A stretch of 64,000 nucleotides of DNA, taken from contig CM040451.1 of NCBI GenBank assembly GCA_022749755.1, positions 13,343,871 through 13,407,870 of the forward strand. The letters are read 5' to 3'. How positions within the stretch are numbered: the first letter of the stretch is position 1; every line of letters starts with the position of its first letter. The translations under genes and the position numbers were made by a program. The DNA is from Azadirachta indica (lineage: Eukaryota > Streptophyta > Magnoliopsida > Sapindales > Meliaceae). Under the pieces are notes generated by a model that worked only from the letters and a program-made list of their open reading frames with translations, was not told the DNA's origin and did not search any database. Of the stretch, positions 19,712-32,773 are shown piece by piece.

Positions 19712-21891
19712 GAGGTACCCCGTCACAAATTTCCTTTTAAATTGTTAGATAAAACATTTTGTATGCCAGTAGAAACAGATTATCAATTTGTCATAGGTTG
19801 TGATCATTCTTTATCTATGATAGCTATTCTGAAGCATAATCTGTTTATATTAAAAGCAGGGATGTAATATTTATTTCTTCGTATGTCTTTAATTCTTGGG
19901 ACTCGGGATATTCTGAGCGTAAAAGTTCTGTTATTTATTTGGGATGAGAGCATGGGCGAGCAGATAACATTCTTGCTTCCGTAACTCGAGGTTCCTTTTT
20001 ATCTTCAAATTTAGCCTTTGTAATGCATATTAATTTTTATCATTTCATTTAAATAAAGAGACGGATAGTTTATGTTGAGGAATGAGGAGATGCATTTCCA
20101 TGCATCACGCATGCGCGTTGTTAGAAAGAGTAGTATTAGCCTATTAGGAATACAAATTCTTTATAATCAAGTATATTCTCAATACACATACTTTAATAAA
20201 AGTTTTTATTATTAAAGTACTCATGATCTTATTTGCTATTACGGACAATTAATGTAAAGAAATAAAATAACATTACTGATAACACTCATATGGTACAAAA
20301 TTTATTATTATTCTAATTAAATTTTAAAGTCATGTCATTTTTTATTTTTTTTAAAGTGTATTTAATTTAAAATTTTTTAAATAATTCAATTATAGTAAAA
20401 TGAATTCAAAATTTTCTGGCAAAAAAAAGGACGTAAAACAAATTTTATAGCAAACAAATTTACTGGTAGAGGATGGTATGACGAGTCAAACTTTATTGCA
20501 AACAAACATAAAACAATCAAATTTTATTTATTTATTCTTTTAATATTATATATATAAGCAAATTTATCGAAAATTTATGATGGAATCGTATATAATACTG
20601 ATGGGATATTTTTACTCAATTTGAGTGATATTTTATCCTCACGCGAAGAGAATTTACCTGATGAATGTACATATGATGGGTATTATTTTTCATAATTAAA
20701 AATAAGCTTTGCTAGTTTTAGCTAACAAGACTTGAAGACTAGACTTCACAATTATTATAAATCGTGCAATTGATATGTATGTGGCTTTATCAATGAGGCA
20801 CAAAACATACTATAAATGCCAAATAATTTTTGGTTATTAAATTAAATCTGCTTTTTTGGTTCTTTTTCATTTTTGAATTTCAATTAATTTTTATAAAAAG
20901 TTTTGAATTTGATAAATATTTTTTTTAAGTGTATAAAAAAATAAAATGTTTGATAGATTAGATTTAATTGAGAGTGTTGAAAAATAAAATTTTTCACTTT
21001 TATTAACTGGTGTTTAAGATAAAAAAAAAATTAAAAGTATATTCAAAGGTGCATATAAACTCGCTCATTCTTATAGAATGTATAACTTTGAGGCAAATTA
21101 ATTCCATTGAATAATATACTCTCATCAATCCAATGACTAATTTGTGTGAAGTATTTGCCCCAATCATTATTCATCATAATTGGTACAGCAGATGTTGGGA
21201 GTTGAACAACATAGTGCAATTGGTCAGTGGGTGACATTGAAATTTGGCATTTTAATTTTGGGAATTAGAATTCAGAGTGTTGACTGACTTGATTAAAAAA
21301 AGGAAAAAATCTTTCGTCCCCTCTTGATGATATAAGTTTCTGTTGTAATTCAAACTAACACGAATGTAAGCACGATAAAAATTTAACAATTACTGTTATC
21401 GTAGAACCAATAACTGCTTTGATGTTTAAATAATTTAAATCCATCAGAAAAAACGTATCTCATCTGATGTAAAACGATATTAGTAAATCATAACCGTGGA
21501 TTATAAGAATCAATACTAGAAGCCTGATAGGACTACGCCGGAGTTTGACACAATTTCAATTTTAATAAAACGGCACCAGTTATGAACCAATGAAATTTGG
21601 GGAATGAGATCTTGAATTTGTTATGGTTAATTTTCTTAAGACCTGACAAAATGGTACAGAGAAAAGGCTCACAAATCACGAGTGAAAAACAGAGGCCGAA
21701 GCGAATAATATCTATATATCCACCATAACAGAAAACTATCCAAACACAGAACTTCTTACAAATTCAAACACGAAATAACATTCCCAAAACACTAATCCTA
21801 ACACGAAAAGGATGCCAATGAGAGTATTCTAAACTTCAAAAACCCAGAAAAATCACCATATGTTCACTGGTTTAACGACACTTGATCTGAT
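19712..21891. other. Convergent spacer between the katanin and CacyBP genes
   Basis: Holds the 3' UTRs of two genes that converge on each other, with AT-rich DNA between. No coding region is supported; the open frame at 21043-21237 (minus) has no recognisable similarity. Confidence 0.65.
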
Positions 21892-23804
21892 TTAGCGATA
21901 CCCCTTTAGAGAGTCAGCTGTTTTACCGGATCTTGCATCGGTCCAAGCTTTTGCAATTGTTCGCTTCATTTCTTCATCCCCTTCCTCGTACATATTCTGC
22001 AATTAGGACACAACAAAAATTAAGCATTCACTGTAGGTAAATTTGCAGCCGTAAGTGTAGACTGCATACTTATTTTCTAGATACAGATATATCTAGTTAT
22101 GCGACTGCCTGAAGAAGAGCATACAGCAAAATAAAAAAGTTAGCTCACCTTCATCAAATCCATAATTCCAGCCATTGGATCTCGTTCTTTATCCAGACTT
22201 GGCTTCAGCTGTACAAAAACAGGAAAAACGAAATACAAATTAGTTGCCTGTATACCTCCCTTAACGTATGAAATCAAACCTTGACCATTCCCATTAGTAT
22301 GTCATTACCTTATCCTCTTTGAAATGCAAGTCTAACCAGTTTCCTTTTGAAGCTTTAAAAAGTGTTATGACAACCCTTGTGGGTTTAACTAGCACCTTAC
22401 ATTTCTCAGGCTGGATCTCCTGGTTCAACTTTGGAATAGTAAATCTGTAGTTCTTTCCTTGGACATCATGGAATTTGATGTCAATGGACATCTTCTTGAA
22501 CTGAGTTTCCACTTTTTCCTGCTGAACTCCCTCCAAAGAGATATATATCTATAGGTGGAAGGAAAAATAATTAGCTCAGATCTATATTCGTTCTCATTTT
22601 GCTTCATGATATAAAAATCTCATCAAATAGCTCTCTCTGAAATCTTTCTGGCAATTACCATCATACCTTTACTTTTTCATTATCCTGATCCCAGCTAAAT
22701 GATCCTAGTGTAACATAATTGATTGCTGGTGTATTAGGAACCTTAGTTGGTATAGGTATGGGAGTTGGAGTCTGAGCAACAGGTACAAAAGCTGCCTCAT
22801 TTGACAACTGTACAAACAAAGTCGAGAACAAATCATTATTAGAGGCAAAAGATAAGGTAGCAAGTATGTTTCAACTGGCCTGGTATTGAAGAATGACAAA
22901 TTTACAAATCAGTACCACAGCTTGCAGCACTACCAGCTGAATTTTTCAGTTTCATGGAAAACATCCTATACAAATTTCAAGTCTACCAACCTTCTAGAAT
23001 CCTAAACACATTGGCTATCATACTGTTTGAACTCCGAACAGAGCTTAGACATGCCCCTAGCCTCTGCTTCAATTACTAAGGCACTAAACCAACACCATTG
23101 TCAAAAACTACTAGCTCCTTATATTTATGTATATATAGGACTTCAACCAATAAATAATATTCTCCCTCTTTCTTAACTTAATTAACCAACAGAATAGTAC
23201 ATTTTTAATCTTTTGGTGGACTAAAGATTGATCCAGTTCTAAAAACATGACATGAAAAAAAAAATGCTACCAATAATCCTACAATGATCACTCCTCTAAC
23301 GCTATATCCAGACCTTCAGAAATGATCAAAAAACATATAAGAGGAAGACAATTATAACTCTATTATTTCCCCAATAAATAATACTATAATCACTGAGAGA
23401 ATCCCACAAAACCAGTACATTTATTTGATATTTTCCTACAGGAAATTATAAAACATTCCCTAAATTCCAGTAACCCCGTAAACAATATATAATGATTTTT
23501 CTTTTTTCAGAATTTTTTCTTGCTCGATAAATTGTGATAAAACGTACCAAACAGAGGTACAAGTGAAATCATCATATACATTGTAATACGAAATTTATAC
23601 TGCAGATACAGAAACGGAAACAGTATTTTAAAACAGAAAAAATAAATATTAAATTAAAAAGAAAAACTATGAAAAGGGAACAGAAGATTAAACCTTCTCC
23701 AAGTTATGAATCTCAGAGTTGATCAGAGAGACGACTCGCGGCCTTTTCGCGATGCTCTGCAGTTGTCTTAGCTCCTCCAGATCCAGCGCCAAGTCTTCCG
23801 CCAT
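21892..23804 (-). CDS. CACYBP: Calcyclin-binding protein (CacyBP/SIP family)
   Basis: In animals this protein bridges SIAH-type ubiquitin ligases to SKP1-type complexes and binds S100 proteins; its plant role is less clear. Minus-strand exons are 23694-23804, 22667-22807, 22309-22548, 22149-22208 and 21892-21996, all phase 0, giving 218 residues, typical of the plant family. Residues 1-37 form the helical N-terminal SIAH-interacting-type segment (LDLEELRQLQSIAKRPRV). A Pro/Thr-rich linker follows. A CS (p23/HSP20-like) domain spans about 68-160, including SFSWDQDNEKVKIYISLEG and KNYRF. The SGS-type tail (about 155-218) includes LDKERDPMAGIMDLMK and ends in LKGYR. All splice sites are GT-AG. 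It converges on the katanin gene and is followed upstream by the coiled-coil gene on the same strand. Confidence 0.94.
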
Positions 23805-24501
23805 TTCTCCCCTTGTTTTCACTGCTAATCACACAACGATCAATATTCAGTTGTCTTCAGACGAGCTTGAAGAGTTTTTTGATTATATAGTAGTTAAAGT
23901 GTGGAATGTGCTAGAACCCTGGAGCCTTCTATAGAAATTGGAGGGGCAAAACGTAAATATACATATTTTTTCAAAAATGAAATTAATATATTATTGTACT
24001 TTTCGATTTAGGGCTTTCGTTCGGTTTTGATAGAAGGTTCTGGACGGTGAGAAGGGAGGATAAAAATTCAGTTAAAGTGGCTACTGAATAACTGAAATTT
24101 GCAAATGTTAGCGGAGCAGGAAAGGAATACGTGGTAATATTTGATTGGGCCAGAGAATTGGATTATATTATATTTAAAAGCTCTTGCCTGGAGGTAATTT
24201 GAGTTGGGCTCTGCTTATTGGGCTAGTTCATCCATATTGGATTTTTTTTTTGCTTTTTTGAAAATTTTTTAAGAAAAGACTGTTATTTAAATAAGAACAT
24301 GAAACGTTTACGAAAGCAACCTCGACTATAATAAGAAAAAAAAAAACTTTGTAACATAAATATTAAGAAAAAAGTTAAATCTTTAAAATCATTCTAACTT
24401 TCCATTCAAAATAACGACGGTAATTAATTTGCAATTGAATTTTTGTACAGTAAAATTTCACTGACCAATTGGTCTCTGTAGACTATACACTACCATTCCA
24501 C
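23805..24501. other. Spacer between two minus-strand genes
   Basis: About 700 bp holding the promoter and 5' UTR of the CacyBP gene and the 3' UTR of the coiled-coil gene upstream of it. A plus-strand open frame over 23719-23934 is the antisense shadow of CacyBP exon 1. Confidence 0.7.
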
Positions 24502-26603
24502 TTAACAAACATATCGCCTTTCATTATCAAATTGATTCCTCCGTTTCCTTTGCCCAAGATTTTGTGCAGTTAAGACAGTCTGAAGCTGCTTGTGCAATTG
24601 TGCTTTTACTTGGTTATTAGAAGCCAAGTTTCTGTTCATATTTTCTTTCATAGCCAGAAGTTCTGACTTTCTCACCTCAGCATCAGCAATTTCAGGGTTA
24701 CTCACATGTCCATTGTTGTCTTGAAGTTCATTCAAGGTAGAATTAAGCTGAAAGAAAGATGAAAAGTGATATTATAGGCATTATTCGATTAGGATCAAGT
24801 AAGCTAGCTAGAGAAAACCTGTAATTAACAGAAGTTGTTCGGTAAAACATCTAAAGATCGGGAACTTAATACGACTAATGATCAAGTGCAAGATCATTCT
24901 ACTTAAACATCTAAAATCCACAATAATAAAATTGGGCAAATCCATCCTCAGATAATTTGTTCTGATTTAACACCGGAGTATTCTTTGCAAGACTTGAGAA
25001 CGTAGGCTAAAGTAGGCTGATAGTCAACTTGAGCATGTTCAGGCTTCAGACACAAGACTGTTTCCGGAGCATCAGATTTTCTCCATAAACTAACAAGAAA
25101 AGAAGGTGCAAATTCAGTCTTTAGCAGAAGTTCTGGAAATTATCTTTGTTCAAATTCCTCTAAGCAAGCCAGAGCCTCTTTCCATATGCAGAAAGGAAAA
25201 AAGTTCTAAGCAAATTTGAGAACCAAATTCACGAATACCCGCGTGTATCCTTTATGTGACATGTTGTGTCAAAATAACAATTTGGAATTCCACAAATGAA
25301 CTTTCTAAGGCCTAAGTCAGCTTGGAGCACCAGAAAATGGTTCTCTGACAGAATGATGCCCTCAAACTTATGGTTACGTCTTAAGAACGTGTCAAAACAC
25401 AAATCTCTTTTTCTAATCACAAGTGTTTTAAAGTCTAGGACACACGCATTGCCGGTTTACACATTTTCATCCATATCCACCTGCAAACTGAGCTCTAATT
25501 GATGATAATTGACAATCTAACAGCCGGTTAGAGAACTTATCTCCCTTATACATAGGATTTCTTATAGAGTTATCTAAGGCTTTGTTTAGAATTTGGGTGT
25601 TATGGGATAAGATGACTAAATATCAAATTATATAGAAAGTGGGGATCCCTACTAAAAAAGTAGCATTTATCAGACATTTAAACTGCTATGGTTTGAAATC
25701 ACAGAAGCAGAACGGTTCGGAATGAGACCCAAGTGGTGCAGGTTTTTAGATTCATGTGGACAATGTAACTGCATCCGGCAGCTAAATCGCCGTCAAAAGC
25801 AGCTAAGAGCAATTCTGTTTTAACCAAGGCAATCAAAGACTCCAAAGACACCAGGTGGATTCAGGAGAAACTGGCTTATGAATCAAAACCTTTGCATGCT
25901 CATGGCAAATCATAGATCTTCCACGGAAGGAGGGGGAAAAAAAAAAAGCTTATTCGTAAATATCAGAAAAATGAGAAAGAGGTCGCTTTATGTTTTACCT
26001 TACTTAAGCTGTCCCTTAATTCTTCAACTTGCGATCGACATTTCTTGACAAACTTCTCCACATTTTCCCGAAATTCCTTCATTTCAGAACCTTTTAACTC
26101 GTAATATTTCTCCTTTTCTTGCTCCATCTCCTCCAGCTCCTCCATCTCACCCTTCAAATCCCTAAATTTTCATCCAGTTCCTTTCAATTAGAAAAAAGTA
26201 CGGGCAAATTTAGTGATTCAAAATTTATTAGAAATTCAAGGTTTAATTTACCTCAGTTTTTGAGAATTATGTTTATACTTGACATCTAGGATCTCGATCT
26301 CGGACTTTAGAGACGAGATTTTGAAATTCTGAGAAGAAATTTTTTGATCGAGTAACAAACACCTTTGTTCCATTAACCGTATACTTGCGAACTTCGACGC
26401 TAAAATCTGAGATTTATTCGCTTGCGCTTCTTTCTCTGCCTGTGAACAAAAAATTAGTTACTTTTTCGTTCTATTTTTCTTTCGGTAATCAAATAGAAAT
26501 TATGGTTAGGGCTTGGTGTGTAGACCTGGAGAATGGAGAGGCGTTGGTTTCTTGTGTGTTCCATGTGTTCTAGCCTTTCCCGAAATGCAGAAGAGAGCGC
26601 CAT
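24502..26603 (-). CDS. Coiled-coil protein of unknown function
   Basis: I do not recognise a named family. Minus-strand exons 26526-26603, 26252-26439, 25999-26161 and 24502-24747 join in frame (phases 0, 2, 0) to 224 residues. The start is MALSSAFRERLEHMEHTRNQ. Residues 27-143 are rich in Glu, Lys and Leu with heptad-like spacing and are predicted to be mostly coiled coil (for example EMEELEEMEQEKEKYYELKG). Exon 4 continues the helical character and ends in a basic cluster (GQRKRRNQF) that could act as a nuclear signal. The third intron is long (1251 nt) and the frame is open in every exon, which supports a real gene. The layout recalls small kinetochore, centromere or meiotic coiled-coil subunits, but that is only a resemblance; no globular domain is visible. 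Confidence 0.82.
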
Positions 26604-27941
26604 TTCTGCTTGAAATCAGTGTGCTGCCGCGAATTTGGTTTGAATCGCGGGGTTTATATAGTGAGGCCAATCCGGGTGGGCTGCCTTAATATGGGCCGTA
26701 GGCCTGATCCAATTTTGAAATTGTATTCTAACCAAAATCTTTTACTTATTTCAGAGCATACATCTAGTATTTCTGTATGACAGGACATACAAAGTGTATG
26801 TTAATGAAAACACTTTTCGTTAAAAAAACAATAATAGGAGAAGTGCTTCTAAACCTGAAAAATGTTATTGTTTATATTAGGATTTCGTGTGATATTGCGG
26901 TATTGTGAGTTTAAAGTCAAAGTTGTCGTGTGATGAAAACACTACATATCAAATACTAATGAAAAATGTGGAGTTTTGACAAAAATTAATTTTTTTTAAT
27001 TTTACTTTTAAAATATGATAGAATTATAATAATATCAAACTTTTCTTTATTCACATTTAACTTAAAAATATAAAAATATAACAATTAGTATAAAAGTTGC
27101 ATTCAATAGTTTCAAATTTTATGATAAAAACAATATAAATGGAGGTCATTTTAAAGAAAAAAATTCATGATATTATTTACAATTAATATCAGCTACAATG
27201 GGTGTTTGATGCGCATCAATTTGTACGGGTGTAATGTTGTTTAATGATTCTTTTATAAACGCGGATTAGAACTATATATGTATCTTTAATTAATAAAATT
27301 AGTATATGATTGTATTTTTACATACATAACATAATTTTGTGGATGAAATACAGATATATTTGGCGTATTTGTACAAATATAGGATTCATTTGAGATTCTC
27401 ATTTACCATCCTAAAGAAAAATGAAAAATAGAAAGTGAGAGGAAGAAAAGGAAGGAGAAGAAGAATTTCATTCCCTGTCTATAACTGTAGAAAACCTTCC
27501 AAGTAAAAGAGGATTCTGCTTTACAAAAGCATTTCCCTTAAATTATGCCCATTAAAGTTATCCTCGAGGACCTCAACCCTTAAAAGTAAAATAAAAAGCC
27601 TATTAATTCAATATTATTCAGTACTCTTTCAAATTCCAAGCCAGTGTTAATAACTGAGCCATGTTGCAAAGCCTTTCACTTTGACCCTCTTTAATTAGAA
27701 CCAAACGAATATTGACCAATTTCAAGAGAATAACAGATCTGTTGCTTAAAAGAATTATAATTAGGTCGTAAAATCAAGTGGAAAATGAAGAAAATTAACA
27801 TAAAATATATCCTGCTAAATTCACCAATTAGATACCCATGTGCCAGAAAATTGAGAATTAATTTGGTTTCCCAATAAGACAAAGAAGAAAAGGAAATTCC
27901 AATTAGTAGAGTATTAAGAAAAAGACTAATAATGAGGGCAT

Positions 27942-27966
27942 AAGAGAGAGAGAGAGAGAGAGAGAG
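27942..27966. repeat. (GA)n microsatellite
   Basis: About 12 GA units in spacer DNA. Confidence 0.95.
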
Positions 27967-28991
27967 GTTTACAAAATTTTTTAATTATATTTCTAATCTT
28001 ATATTTATAGGTTATAGGACTAGGTGTTTGCTTTAAGGCCACTGGAATTTATATTCAAATCATCTACATGTTATTATTGACAATATAATTAATAAATTAA
28101 ATGCCGACCGTTTCTTTTTTTTTTTTCGTTTTTTGGTTTTTTAAACATTATTGTTTAAAAATGTTTCTTGGTTCGCATCATTGCAAATTGTTCTGCACGC
28201 CTGACCCCAGAAGCCGCTTTAAAGATCTCAGTATTCTGATTCCGATTTGAATGCTTTTGGTCTGGTGCCAATTTTGAATTTACTATAGATTCTTGTTGAA
28301 ATTGCTTGAAAGGTATGTAGGTGTCCAAACTTGTTATTAAATTTAATAAATATTGCGTTTTTGAGTTCTCATTCTTCAACTGATACTCATTCATCTTTAC
28401 ACTTTGATGCCACATATTATATTATTGTAATATATTTTACATAAATTTGTCCAATAATTTGTATTTTATAATATGATTATTGTTTTTATAAATTAATTAA
28501 TTATAAGAATTTAAAGGAGATCATTGTAGTAATGCAATTTATTTCTTAATTTTAGAAATATATTAAGTAAATAGTAAAGTATTGAGTAAATTAAATTAAA
28601 TTAGTATAAATTTATTTATATTTAATAGTAGTAATTAATAATTATATTTTAAAATGGGCACTTTGATCCTCCTGCAATATCCATTTCATTTACCAAGATT
28701 TTCAAACTTGGCATCATTGATCATTTAATTTTGAACGCTAAATTTTCTTTGTTGTCATGATTAATCGTAGTCTCTTTATGTTTATTTAAAACAATTAATT
28801 ACCATAGACGTCGCAACCTATGATTAAAGCAATGATTTGTCAAGATGAAGGATAACATATACACAAAAAGACTAGCGAGCATCAATTTCCTGTCGCATCA
28901 GTGAAATATACACAAAAGCGTTTGTGATAATGTTAATTTATTTTGCCTTCTTGGACTTTGCTAGCTGGTGATCATTTATGATCCTAATTCT

Positions 28992-29042
28992 GACGTCAAC
29001 GTACAAAAGTTTGACGGCAACATACAAAAGTTTGACGGCAAG
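28992..29042. repeat. 21-bp tandem repeat, about 2.5 copies
   Basis: The unit GACG(T/G)CAAC(G/A)TACAAAAGTTT starts at 28992 and 29013; a partial third copy starts at 29034. Confidence 0.85.
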
Positions 29043-29149
29043 ATGCTTTCATTTGCATTCAAGTATATGATTAATTAATCTTTTCTTTAAACAAAAAAGT
29101 GTATTTATGATGAAATTTAAATTTAGTTTTGAGATGTCATAATTAATTT

Positions 29150-29305
29150 TTTAAATATTGTTAAAATATAAACCACAATTAAAACGTAAGAATTGTTAAT
29201 TTAAAAAATTATTTTAGTTTATAATTCAAACATTTTATTTATAGTTCATATTTTATCAAAATATTGTGTCTGTGGTTTATATTTTATTAAAATATTTTGT
29301 GTGTA
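29150..29305. repeat. Small inverted and tandem repeat
   Basis: AATATAAACCACA near 29166 is repeated inverted as TGTGGTTTATATT near 29272, giving a possible stem with a loop of about 95 nt. The right half is also a tandem of about 31 bp (TTCATATTTTATCAAAATATT then TTTATATTTTATTAAAATATT). It may be a decayed MITE; this is uncertain. Confidence 0.5.
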
Positions 29306-31174
29306 TTTATATGTGTGCATGTGTGTGTTATAGACATAAAAAGAGTAGATGAAACCACAATATATATTGAAAGGTGAATGATACAAATGAAAATGCTAAT
29401 ACCCCACAGCTTTGGATCTTCGAAACTAGGGATGAAACGACATTTCTAAAGTATATAGCCTAAGCACACGCTTAATTAGTCATAAAATTGTAGATTCGTC
29501 AAAAAAGTTGATTGGATTAATTTAAGTACCAATTAATGAATGTATTGTTATTGCTATCAAATTGACATATAGAAATGTACAAAGACAAAAGATAAAAAAA
29601 AGAGTTTCTTGGAATAGCAGCATACACATGGTGAATTACGTGTCTATGGGACATTTTTATGATGAATCCCACTAAGACGTGTCATCAATTACCCAAAAGC
29701 AAACAAAACACCGAGCTACAACGACCTCATTAATAATTTTTAGAAAACCAAAAAAAAAAAAAAGTGTTTTTTTAGTAGAATGTTCCTTTGTCTTTCATTT
29801 ATTCTAAATATTTTAAAATATAATGGAATTTATTAAATAAATTAAAGTAATATACTATCCATTTGAAATTTGAGTCATAACTCTGGACTAGTCACTACAA
29901 TGTTAATTTAATTTGCAATTGTTATGGAATAAATCAGTATAATAAATATTTTTAATATTTATTAATGTACAACAATAATCAATGAGCCCACAAAACAATC
30001 TTATCCCAAGACAGTATCATCCTTTAAAATAGACTCGTTTTGAGGAGAAGTCCAAAGATATCAAAGCCACACAATATTACCCCAACCCATAGTAGGATAC
30101 CATTAAAAAAAATGGGACAATTTTCTTTTAGAAAAAAATTTTGTGTCCCTTAAAAAAGAGGAAAAAATAAGTGACGGGGGTTGGGGGGGATTCCTTCAAA
30201 ATGCTGGGCTGCATGTGCACCACGTTGGCTGATACGAAATTGGTAGAACATCCCCATCAGGTTTAAGTAAGGCTGAGCTTAAATTGTCTCCCCCATTTCT
30301 GTAGAATACAGAAAAAAAAAAATAAAAGAAAAAAAAACAAAAGCTCCTTTAATTTTGATAAAGGAAGAATTGAATTGGCAAAAACCTAATGTAAATGCTG
30401 ACGGTTAGATTGCCAACCAGCAGCTAGCAGGGAATAAAGCTGGACCGCCCAAATTTCGTGCTCAGGATAGAAAAAGAACCAAACAAAGCCTAAACCTTTT
30501 GCGCTTTATATTATCATTATCTCGTATTTTATTTATTTTTTTAATTTTGAGAGAAAGGGAAAGTCGACAAATATTCTTTATATTATGCATTTAATTATAA
30601 TACGAGAATAGTGATGGATTCCACGTCCAAAAGTAGAGGACTTTCTTTGCAACCAATGAAGAATAAGGTAGCCTTGTACCATTATAATAATTATTTTTAC
30701 ATATTCCTTAATTGACAATGTAAGTAATAATAATTGAAAAACAATTGTTCAATAAATTACAATGCCTCCAACATAATAATAAATAATAATTACAGTGATA
30801 AATATGTGGTACTAAATCTAATGATGGATTAATTCAATTCCTTCTCTAATAAGAAAGAATTAATCTCATTTTTTCTCAGTGCGATCGAGGCCGTGATTGA
30901 AGAGTGATCGGTTGATCATGATGGATGGTTAGGCCTATATGTTTGGAGAAGGCAGTGTGAAACAATCATCATCATCATCAACTTGGAGATCAAGTGCTTG
31001 CTTTGGACGTTTTTCACTTGTGCAAATTGCAAATTAAATGGGGTACTTTTGGTATTTTTTTAAGGGGGCTTTATTTTATTTTTTCGAGTGCCAAAAGACC
31101 CAAAAGCAATAAAACCCCCCCCATAACTCTTTTTTCTTACCAAAAAGTAAATATTTACATGATCTCCAATTTGC

Positions 31175-32773
31175 TTAATATGGTCTTCTCATAAAAGCTT
31201 CATAGGTCAGCAAAAACACAAACATCCAGCACAGCAAGCTTTGATTTTCCTTGTTTGCAGCCTGTTTCAGTACAATAGATCCCATGTAAAGAGGAAGGAA
31301 AACAAATGCAAGAAATAATTAGATTATTATCAACCAACATATAAGATATACAAATAAACGATAGCTCAATTTTATTCTTGTAATATATATAATTTACAAA
31401 ATGCTCTTTGCATTGTATACACTTCTGTCTCGATCTATCTGGTCTATAATATTAATACATTTATATATAGTTGTTTGTAAATTTGGTAAAGGAATTCGAT
31501 GATGATATAGGAAGAAAAAGCGAAAAAAGACAAAGAATTTGACCTATGGTTTTACCTCGGGGGTGGCAGATGAAGTTAGAGAAATCGAAGCCGATGACGT
31601 TGAAGAAGAAGAAGTTGAATGTGCAGATAGCCCCACATTGTAAGCCATATTTCCATCGGGTTGATAGAGACCGTAATTCCTTTCAGAAGTTGGCCCAGGT
31701 TTCATATTCTCATTGAATAATGCAAACAAGTAAATTTCTAGCCTCATATTTGGCCTCAACGGCGTCCCTTCACTTTGCAATTGCCTTCTCAGCAAATTCC
31801 TGTTATACATCGCAGCATTCTGCACCGTTGCTCCCACTTCATTGGGGTCGCCTTTCGATGGCCACCCGGTTTCCGAAACCCTAACTTCAACCCCATTGTA
31901 ACCTAGCCTAGCCATGGCGAAAATGACAGCATCTACTTGTGCATAAAGCATGTTGTCATAGTGAAGCTTTGTGTATGGATCAACCATCCCTGGATTAGGG
32001 TTAAAGAGTACATAGTCTAAAGAAACTCTGTTCGGATCATCTTTGTAGGCAAAATATGGATATGCATTAATCCAAAACGGTGCCTTAGTACTCGACAAGA
32101 ACTGTAAATATTGCGACATGATTCCGGCGACTTCAGTTTTGAAACTACCGGCGGAAGGAGGATAAGATTCTTCCAAAACTGCTAAAGAATTAGGGGTTGA
32201 AACTTGAATGGACTTATCTAATCCTAATTGAACTAGAGCACCATGAATGCTGACAATGGCTGGAACAAGATATTGTACAAGTGATGTATCATCATCGGTG
32301 AAGACCTCGTTGCCTACGGCGATTCCGGTGATCTTTGTGGCCGGAAAGTATGGCTTGATGTGTGTGCTTACCCATTGAAGTGCTTGTTGGGGATCCATTA
32401 AAACGGCTAGCATTTGGTTTTCAACAGTGACTACAAGCTCGATGTTGGAGTTGGCAAATGCTGTTAAAATCTGAGGATTTGTATCGTAAATTCTTGCTTT
32501 TGTAAGCTTAAGAGAGCTTAAGAGATCGAGAACCTTGTCGGGAGGTGGCAAATTGTTGCCAACTTGACCATAATTGATTCCAAGAGAGCTAACTCCTAGT
32601 AGAAAACCATAATCTGCAAATTAAGCAACAGAGAAGTTAAGAGTTAATGATATTACAACATGAAAAATAAATGAAAAGAATTAGGTAAAAGAAATTAAGA
32701 GGGTACCTGAGACAGTGAGAGAAAGCAAAAGAAAAACTTGGATTAGGGATATATTCCTGGAAAAAGTGGCCAT
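31175..32773 (-). CDS. Glucan endo-1,3-beta-glucosidase, GH17 family
   Basis: Hydrolyses 1,3-beta-glucan (callose) in the wall or at plasmodesmata. Minus-strand exons 32707-32773, 31556-32613 and 31175-31261 join in frame to 403 residues. Residues 1 to about 25 form a signal peptide (MATFSRNISLIQVFLLLSLTVS). The mature enzyme begins near LGINYGQVGNNLPPP. The catalytic acid is E125 in AVGNEVF and the nucleophile is E270 in VSETGWPSKG; both GH17 signatures are intact. A Ser/Thr-rich stretch (about 350-373) is followed by the third exon, which encodes the hydrophobic segment SLLCWMFVFLLTYEAF. This suggests a GPI or membrane anchor, although the terminal MRRPY is unusual for a GPI signal. No X8/CBM43 domain is present. 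If the last intron is retained, the protein ends at 31544 as PEVKP with no anchor. The closest groups are Arabidopsis glucosidases 11 and 14 and BG_ppap. Confidence 0.92.

Larger units (their letters stand above)
26604..31174. other. AT-rich intergenic spacer
   Basis: Promoter side of the coiled-coil gene, then AT-rich DNA. It holds a (GA)n tract at 27942-27966, a 21-bp tandem repeat at 28992-29042 and a small inverted and tandem repeat at 29150-29305. The open frame at 28155-28415 (minus) has no similarity that I recognise. The stretch just before 31175 is probably the 3' UTR of the GH17 gene. Confidence 0.6.

Noticed and set aside
28155..28415. 86-codon minus-strand frame
   Set aside because: No domain recognised and flanked by AT-rich repeats. 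It could be a gene relic, but nothing in the sequence proves it.
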